A DNA stretch of 64,000 nucleotides, taken from the NCBI RefSeq assembly GCF_000689255.1, contig NZ_HG964446.1, forward strand, positions 1,230,484 through 1,294,483, given 5' to 3'. Position 1 is the first letter of the stretch, and the number at the start of each line of letters is the position of its first letter. A program made the translations under genes and the position numbers. The stretch comes from Mycobacterium triplex (lineage in GTDB: Bacteria > Actinomycetota > Actinomycetes > Mycobacteriales > Mycobacteriaceae). The notes under the pieces are model-generated. The model had not been told where the DNA came from and did not search any database. It worked only from the letters and a program-made list of their open reading frames with translations. Of this stretch, positions 63,674 to 64,000 are shown piece by piece.

Positions 63674-64000
63674 TGCCTTCCCTCCGCCGGCTGCCGGATC
63701 GGCATCGTTTCGCCGACATCGTTGAACGTCAACAACATTGAGCGACTTGCGCCGATCGCCAGTCGATGTAGAGCCACTCTCGTGGCCAGTACGCTAGCCA
63801 GCCCCACCGGAAAAGTGGCCGCCCACTTTGGCCGTCATGACGCGGCCCGTATCCGGGATGCGATTCGACGGCTCGCGCTGCAAAAGGCGCCGCTGACCCG
63901 GTCTACCTCGCGTAAACGTCGAAACTCGACAGAGTGAACACATATAAAACACATAGGCGACGTATACCGGCCGACGATGTCGCTAATTTAAATCTCCCCA
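63674..64000. other. Gene-free upstream region of the PPE pair
   Basis: 327 bp to the window edge without a supported gene. It becomes AT-rich at 63940-64000 and includes a small hairpin GTCGA-AAC-TCGAC (63918-63930). It probably contains the promoter of the PPE operon on the minus strand; no clear box can be picked. Confidence 0.5.

Overview
The window is a GC-rich chromosomal segment from a slow-growing Mycobacterium. Gene content and order match the M. tuberculosis block Rv0479c to Rv0540 almost gene for gene. I recognised the block by protein family, motifs and order from memory; no search was run. The mycothiol gene mshA, SenX3-RegX3, cyclopropane synthase CmaA2, L,D-transpeptidase LprQ, a bS22 ribosomal peptide, WXG100 proteins and PPE proteins all fit Mycobacterium. 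Several M. tuberculosis genes are absent and other genes stand in their place, so this is a non-tuberculous species; a Mycobacterium avium-complex relative is my guess, not proven.

Left part (1-24.6 kb). Envelope and nitrilase genes, murB, lprQ, a short-chain dehydrogenase, a ROK regulator, mshA, a YbjN protein, gpmA, the phosphate-sensing senX3-regX3 pair, an unrecognised Ala/Ser-rich beta-repeat protein, two conserved hypotheticals, ppx1 and its operon partners, proC, a BldC-like HTH protein, bS22, galE2, an acyltransferase, cmaA2, a hot-dog dehydratase and serB1.

Middle (24.6-43.5 kb). A three-gene type VII secretion substrate cluster (two WXG100 proteins plus an EspC-like protein) lies where M. 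tuberculosis has mmpS2-mmpL2. The heme operon hemA-hemC-hemD-hemB follows, with two DUF/membrane genes and a STAS anti-anti-sigma factor. Then comes an envelope-acylation neighbourhood: a membrane acyltransferase-3, a secreted SGNH hydrolase, a 38-residue membrane microprotein, a fused acyltransferase-3/SGNH protein and a Tat-type esterase. An ssuD-like monooxygenase with an MFS transporter, a frameshifted methyltransferase pseudogene and gabP close this section.

Right part (43.4-64 kb). hemL heads an operon with a histidine phosphatase and the system II cytochrome c maturation set (thioredoxin lipoprotein, CcdA, ResB, CcsA). A ParA/MinD-like ATPase, two small membrane proteins, fabH, menA, MTA phosphorylase, galE3, a membrane protein, a mucin-like Pro/Thr/Gln-rich protein, two glycosyltransferase-like proteins, a DUF732 secreted protein and two tandem PPE proteins complete the window.

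Heme supply (hemACDB, hemL) and cytochrome c maturation fit together functionally, as do menA and the respiratory genes. Many junctions are ATGA, GTGA or TGATG overlaps, pointing to translational coupling. Several genes have a TANNNT box 6-8 nt before a GTG or ATG, the layout of leaderless mycobacterial transcripts. Short palindromic repeats of one family (GCGAGCGTRA type) recur at three gene ends. The most unusual items are the ESX substrate trio, the beta-repeat protein at 11.6 kb, the acylation neighbourhood with its microprotein, and the divergent overlapping promoter in front of murB.
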